Below, piece after piece: positions 5,951 through 8,035 of a DNA stretch of 8,035 nt. This DNA comes from Pseudomonadota bacterium (GTDB taxonomy: Bacteria; Pseudomonadota; Gammaproteobacteria; Steroidobacterales; Steroidobacteraceae), in NCBI GenBank assembly GCA_021792815.1, contig JAJYTX010000100.1, positions 1 to 8,035 of the forward strand. Direction: 5' to 3'. Below the pieces are notes generated by a model. The model made no database searches, was not told where the DNA came from, and worked only from the letters and a program-made list of their open reading frames with translations. Position numbers and translations under genes: made by a program. The stretch's first letter is position 1; each line of letters begins with the position of its first letter.

Positions 5951-6235
5951 TCACGCCGCGGAAGAGTCGGGTCGCGCCGGCAACCCGAACAGCGCCCGGT
6001 CCTCGGGGCGGGTGAGCGTCTCCTCGACCCACTGGCGGAAGCGCTTCTCGTCAATCTCGCCGGCTTCCACCTTCGCGAGCACGATTGCGCCGGCCAGGAT
6101 TTTGCGCCGGGTGTCGGTCTTGCGGTTGCGGCGGGCCTCGAGCGCTCGCTGGCGGGCGGAGATCCTCTGTTGCCGGGACTTTAGCTCCTTGAGTCTCGTC
6201 TCGAGGGCGGCGATCTGTTCGTCGAGCTTCGGCAT
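5951..6235 (-). CDS. traD: Conjugal transfer protein TraD (Ti-type, relaxosome accessory)
   Basis: This 94-residue, strongly charged protein has an N-terminal coiled coil (about 3-36, LDEQIAALETRLKELKSRQQ), a conserved RKTDTRRKILAGAIVL segment (38-53) and an EKRFRQWVEETLTRPEDRALFGL end. This matches the small TraD proteins encoded beside oriT on Ti-like and other MOBQ plasmids. They are thought to act in the relaxosome; they are unrelated to the F-plasmid coupling protein of the same name. The ATG at 6235 is preceded by GGGGAGGT with about 5-6 bases spacing, an excellent ribosome-binding site, which rules out the longer open frame to 6409. It is divergent from traA with oriT between them. Confidence 0.8.
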   Translation of the reverse strand: MPKLDEQIAALETRLKELKSRQQRISARQRALEARRNRKTDTRRKILAGAIVLAKVEAGEIDEKRFRQWVEETLTRPEDRALFGLPARPDSSAA

Positions 6236-6403
6236 GGTCGACCTCCCCGGTAGTGCCATGAGCGATTGAGCTTTGCGGCAGTCAGGGCCGTTCCGGCTTG
6301 TTCGAGCCTTCCCGTCCGGTGCGCGCACGACTCGCGCGGCATTCAGAGTAGCGTACTGCTGTGCCTTGGCGTAGGCTACCTCGAAGCAGCGTTTGTGCGT
6401 ACT

Positions 6404-6430
6404 GCGCACTTATACGTCGCTACGCGACGT
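6404..6430 (-). other. oriT: oriT core: nic-site motif plus inverted repeat (MOBQ type)
   Basis: On the minus strand, a 7-bp inverted repeat ACGTCGC/GCGACGT (6430-6424 and 6420-6414, 3-base loop) is followed by TATAAGTGCGC (6414-6404). MOBQ origins such as RSF1010/R1162 have this order: an inverted repeat, then a TAAGTGCGC core in which the relaxase nicks. The core sits 52-78 bases upstream of traA, the expected place. By family precedent the nick falls within or just after GTGCGC; the exact phosphodiester bond is not determinable here. The strand polarity puts traD, mntA and hepT on the leading side. Confidence 0.7.
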
Positions 6431-6441
6431 CGGAGATGGGA

Positions 6442-6458
6442 GCGGCCCGGTGGGCCGC
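6442..6458 (+). promoter_or_regulatory. GC-rich hairpin in the traA leader
   Basis: GCGGCCC (6442-6448) and GGGCCGC (6452-6458) form a perfect 7-bp stem with a GGT loop, ending 23 bases before the traA GTG. It could be an operator for a dimeric repressor or an RNA structure masking the weak ribosome-binding site. No T-tract follows, so it is not an intrinsic terminator. Confidence 0.35.
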
Positions 6459-6481
6459 CAGAGCGGAGTTCAGAGAGTCCC

Positions 6482-8035
6482 GTGGCCATCTACCACTTGC
6501 ACGCCAAGATGGTCTCGCGCGCGGAGGGCCGCTCCGCCGTGGGCGCCGCCGCCTATCGCTCGGGCTCGTGTCTCACCGACGAGCGGACTGGGTACAGCTT
6601 TGATTACACCGAGAAGCCCGGCGTTGAGCACACGGAGATCATCGCTCCGGAGGGTGCTGCGGGCTGGGTGTACGACCGGACGACGTTGTGGAACACCGTC
6701 GAGCGCAGCGAGCGGCGGAAGGACGCGCAGGTGGCCCGCGAGCTCGAGATCGCATTGCCGGTGGAGCTCTCGAAGGACCAGCAGGTCGAGCTCATGCGCG
6801 ATTTCGTCCGGCGCTCATTCGTCTCGAAGGGCATGGTGGCCGACTTCGCGATCCACCGGGACAACCCGGAGAATCCCCATGCGCACCTCTTGCTCACGAC
6901 CCGGTCGGTGACCGAGACCGGCTTCGGGTTGAAGCGGAGGGACTGGAATGCGAAGGCGCAGCTCGTCGCGTGGCGAGGGGAGTGGGCGCAGTCGGCCAAC
7001 GAGCACCTGGCGCGCGCCGGGCTCGACATCCGCATCGATCACCGGACGCTCGAGGCGCAGGGGATCGATCTGGTGCCGGGACGGAAGATTGGCCTGTCGC
7101 TCGAGCGGCAGCAGGAGCCGGAGCTCCCGCGCAATCTCGCCGACCGGGTAGCCGAGAGTCGCGCGATCGCCGCCGAGAACGGCCGGCGGATCCTCGAGGA
7201 CCCTGGGATCGCCCTGACGGCGCTGACCTACAGCCAGGCGACTTTCACCGAGCGGGATCTCGCCAGGTACCTCAACACCAAGACCGATGGCGCCGAGCAG
7301 TTCCAGGCGGTCTTCCTTAAGGTGAAGACCGCTGACGAGCTCGTCGCCCTGGGTAAGGATGAGCGGGGAGAGACCCGATATACCACCCAGGAAATGCTCC
7401 GCCGCGAGCGCTCGCTCCTCGATCGCGGGGAGCGGCTGGCGCGCTCTCAGGGGCATGAGGTCTCCGCGGCTCATCGGGAGCAGGTGCTCGCCGGCGGGCG
7501 GCTTTCCGCTGAGCAGCGCGAGGCATTCGAGCACGTGACCGGCGGCGCCGATCTTTCCGTGGTGGTCGGGGTGGCCGGCGCCGGCAAGAGCACCATGCTC
7601 GAGAGCGCCAGGCGGGCGTGGGAGGCGCAGGGACTGACGGTGAAGGGTGCGGCGCTTTCCGGGATCGCGGCCGAGAACCTCGAGACGTCGAGCGGGATTT
7701 CCTCGAGGACTCTGGCCAGTCTGGAGCTGGCCTGGTCGGGTGGGCGCGAGGCGCTTACCCCTCGTGATGTGTTGGTGATCGACGAAGCCGGCCTCGTGGG
7801 AACACGGCAGCTCGCCGGCGTGCTCGAGCGTGCCGAGGGCGCCGGCGCCAAGGTGGTGCTGGTGGGGGATCCGGAGCAGCTGCAGGCCATCGAGGCGGGC
7901 GCGCCGTTCCGCGGGCTCGCGAGCCAGGCGGGAATGGTGGAGCTCACCGAGGTCCGGCGGCAGAGGAGGGCCTGGCAGAAGGAGGCCACGCGGAAACTGG
8001 CCACAGGACGCACTGGGGAGGCGCTGGAGGCGTAC
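6482..8035 (+). CDS. traA: Ti-type TraA relaxase/helicase (MOBQ), 3' end outside the window
   Basis: 518 codons are open from GTG 6482 to the right edge with no stop or frameshift. The protein begins AIYHLHAKMVSRAEGRSAVG, with the catalytic Tyr25 in AAAYRSG and the metal-binding triad IHRDNPENPHAH (H125, H133, H135), so it should nick oriT and stay bound to the 5' end. A RecD/TraI-like helicase domain follows: Walker A GVAGAGKST (363-371), Walker B VLVIDEAG (D434, E435) and motif III LVGDPEQL (460-467). Ti TraA proteins are about 1,100 residues, so roughly the first half is seen and the remaining helicase motifs lie beyond the edge. The start is the GTG because the family's AIYHLHAK begins directly after it; only a weak AGAGAG precedes it. 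It is divergent from traD with oriT immediately upstream. Confidence 0.93.
   Translation, partial: MAIYHLHAKMVSRAEGRSAVGAAAYRSGSCLTDERTGYSFDYTEKPGVEHTEIIAPEGAAGWVYDRTTLWNTVERSERRKDAQVARELEIALPVELSKDQQVELMRDFVRRSFVSKGMVADFAIHRDNPENPHAHLLLTTRSVTETGFGLKRRDWNAKAQLVAWRGEWAQSANEHLARAGLDIRIDHRTLEAQGIDLVPGRKIGLSLERQQEPELPRNLADRVAESRAIAAENGRRILEDPGIALTALTYSQATFTERDLARYLNTKTDGAEQFQAVFLKVKTADELVALGKDERGETRYTTQEMLRRERSLLDRGERLARSQGHEVSAAHREQVLAGGRLSAEQREAFEHVTGGADLSVVVGVAGAGKSTMLESARRAWEAQGLTVKGAALSGIAAENLETSSGISSRTLASLELAWSGGREALTPRDVLVIDEAGLVGTRQLAGVLERAEGAGAKVVLVGDPEQLQAIEAGAPFRGLASQAGMVELTEVRRQRRAWQKEATRKLATGRTGEALEAY

Larger units (their letters stand above)
6236..6481. other. Divergent traD/traA intergenic region, oriT-bearing
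   Basis: This 246-bp gap between divergent transfer genes holds the oriT core (6404-6430), a 9-base direct repeat GCGTACTGC at 6351-6359 and 6397-6405, and a strong hairpin next to traA. No open frame here has coding features. Promoters for traD and traA must also lie here, but I cannot assign -35/-10 boxes confidently. Confidence 0.6.

Noticed and set aside
6393..6911. A 172-codon plus-strand frame and other shadow frames in 6600-8013.
   Set aside because: They conflict with the continuous traA frame, which carries every expected relaxase and helicase motif.
1..8035. CRISPR array, tRNA or rRNA genes.
   Set aside because: No regularly spaced repeats and no tRNA or rRNA signature seen on either strand.

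Overview
The window is GC-rich and looks like part of a conjugative or mobilizable plasmid, or an integrative element, from a proteobacterium. The basis is an Agrobacterium Ti-type TraA relaxase (MOBQ type) divergent from a TraD-like gene, with a recognisable oriT between them. The species cannot be named from the sequence alone.

Layout. Positions 1-165 (minus) hold a fragment of an IS4-family transposase that runs off the left edge. About 166-4978 is a roughly 4.8 kb transposon of the Tn7/Tn5053/Mu mechanistic type. On the minus strand it carries a zinc-ribbon/helix-turn-helix protein (4366-3791), a DD35E transposase (3698-2217), an ExeA/TniB-like AAA+ ATPase (2220-1378) and a second, RecA/RepA-fold ATPase with a C-terminal winged helix (1381-407). 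The last three are chained by 4-nt stop/start overlaps. A SEC-C/TPR protein (4385-4882) is transcribed divergently from the zinc protein. Both noncoding ends carry copies of a TGAGGG motif and a shared GGGAACGG motif, mostly in inverted orientation, which I take as transposase-binding ends. The two flanks do not belong together: IS4 tnp on the left, and the C-terminal part of an MNT nucleotidyltransferase gene on the right. The locus has therefore been rearranged since insertion.

From 4980 to 5240 (plus) lie the remains of one MNT/HEPN toxin-antitoxin pair: the tail of the antitoxin and the head of the toxin. Facing it on the minus strand is an intact second pair, mntA (5904-5596) and hepT (5633-5238), directly downstream of traD (6235-5951). 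The 246-bp gap 6236-6481 carries the oriT: a 7-bp inverted repeat next to a TAAGTGCGC core on the minus strand. traA (6482 to the right edge) has a GTG start, the relaxase Tyr25 and His-triad motifs, and the beginning of the TraI/RecD-type helicase domain.

Together, the right half is a DNA transfer module with a TA pair in the predicted leading region. The left half is a multi-ATPase transposon that landed beside it. The transposon is the least described part: it combines a TniA/TniB-like pair with an additional RecA-fold ATPase that has an unusual P-loop, plus a zinc-finger DNA-binding protein that could serve as target selector or regulator.
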